From Auanema rhodensis (lineage: Eukaryota > Nematoda > Chromadorea > Rhabditida > Rhabditidae): a DNA stretch of 64,000 nt. Under the pieces are notes generated by a model. The model ran no database searches and had not been told where the DNA came from. It worked only from the letters and a program-made list of their open reading frames with translations. Shown piece by piece: positions 63,879 to 64,000 of this stretch (position 1 is its first letter; each line of letters opens with the position of its first letter). Position numbers and translations under genes: made by a program. Location: assembly GCA_964057225.1 (NCBI GenBank), contig OZ059897.1, positions 21,514,001 through 21,578,000 on the forward strand, written 5' to 3'.

Positions 63879-64000
63879 GATGTGCACTTGGTATGTAACT
63901 CGCTTCACGTGAAAGATAAAGAGATGCGGTTTTCAAAATTAGATTCCCCATGTCCATATTAGTCTAAAAACAAATTTTTATTGATATTGGTGCATGGTAA
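63879..64000 (+). repeat. Partial last monomer, truncated by the window
   Basis: The final 122 bases correspond to monomer positions 1-122 and end inside the CATGGT-A-ACCATG dyad. The alleles visible are plain with G114, like the monomer at 60889, 2990 bp upstream. From that period, the next monomer outside the window should carry A33 with G40. Confidence 0.9.

Larger units (their letters stand above)
1..64000 (+). repeat. Tandem satellite array, 176 bp monomer, about 363.7 copies
   Basis: Seen directly: GATGTGCAC recurs every 176 bases from position 1 to the last full monomer start at 63879, always in the same orientation. There are 363 complete monomers plus 122 bp. Copies typically differ from the consensus at a handful of sites, mostly from a small set of recurring alleles (positions 17, 18, 27, 33, 37, 40, 46, 48, 56, 64, 84, 86, 108, 114, 150, 156, 165). 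The consensus has 30 G and 26 C in 176 (31.8% G+C). Established knowledge: head-to-tail arrays of nucleosome-sized monomers organised in higher-order repeats are typical of eukaryotic centromeres and pericentromeres. Inference: this is such an array. It could instead be a subtelomeric or interstitial heterochromatic block, which sequence alone cannot decide. I do not recognise the family. Confidence 0.98.
59241..64000 (+). repeat. 17-mer higher-order repeat (2990 bp period), second copy cut by the window end
   Basis: From about 59241 the sequence repeats 2990 bp later up to the window end. Matching alleles are ATCTCC at 59201/62191, the T168 deletion at 60171/63161, GTCTATATT near 60084/63074, and the ACGCGATG junction at 59656/62646 and 60711/63701. 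The unit joins the 6-mer series to the A33/C41/GGTTCTC stretch at 61065-61768 and to a GATTTGCAC monomer at 61945. The second copy is truncated at 64000 in a plain G114 monomer, so the array continues beyond the window. Confidence 0.88.

Noticed and set aside
1-64000. CENP-B box
   Set aside because: I looked for the core NTTCGNNNNANNCGGGN on both strands of the consensus and common alleles. The nearest start, ATTCGG in T48 monomers (GATTCGGTTTTC), lacks the required A and the CGGG half.
1-64000. CRISPR array
   Set aside because: The direct repeat and the 'spacer' both repeat: every base of the 176 bp period recurs. There are no unique spacers and no cas genes.
1-64000. Bacterial or viral tandem repeat, rRNA or tRNA gene cluster
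   Set aside because: No conserved rRNA or tRNA segments, no coding regions, and a length and HOR structure typical only of eukaryotic satellites.
1-64000. Known satellite families of similar size (Arabidopsis 178 bp, Brassica 176 bp, primate alpha 171 bp)
   Set aside because: Size is similar, but I see no recognisable sequence match with what I recall of the Arabidopsis or alpha monomers. I could not compare the others without a search. Length alone is not evidence of kinship.

Overview
The whole window is one uninterrupted, head-to-tail satellite DNA array. The monomer is 176 bp. I set its phase at the GATGTGCAC that begins at position 1, and 'monomer position' below means 1-176 in that phase. 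Counting gives 363 complete monomers and a final 122 bp piece (63879-64000). The arithmetic closes exactly with ten one-base deletions and no other net length change (363 x 176 - 10 = 63,878). All monomers lie in the same orientation. I see no gene, RNA gene, transposon, inversion or non-satellite spacer on either strand, and both window ends lie inside the array. My consensus is 31.8% G+C with five CpG per monomer.

The organism is a eukaryote. A nucleosome-sized monomer, tens of kilobases of near-identical copies, layered higher-order repeats (HORs) and no genes are what centromeric or pericentromeric satellites look like in plants and animals. I do not recognise the monomer as a named family and will not name a taxon. 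It has no match to the mammalian CENP-B box.

Layout, from reading the diagnostic bases in each monomer: (1) 1-16368 is a left domain marked by a monomer type with G at position 18 and T at 108. It is built as 24-mer, 16-mer and 24-mer HOR copies (881-12144), then 12-mer and 11-mer copies (12321-16368). (2) 16369-30528 is a mixed domain marked by T64, T84/T50, G40/G46 and A17. It holds 9-mer and 8-mer copies (20063-24110), a 5-mer doublet (23935-25693) and a 12-mer repeat (27101-about 30470). (3) 30529-35944 is a 15-mer present twice, nearly identical. (4) 35945-64000 is a right domain of interleaved modules: a 7-mer doublet (37131-39594), a 15-mer doublet, an 8-mer, another 7-mer, a 3-mer and a 6-mer doublet, and a 17-mer repeat (about 59241-64000) that leaves the window.

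The interesting content is therefore the history of the array: nested, local segmental duplications of whole monomers, long-range copies of the same modules 9.5-17 kb apart, chimeric junction monomers, and a monomer with several dyad symmetries and three ACGTGA motifs. The few 60-codon reading frames are by-products of single base changes in the repeat, not genes.
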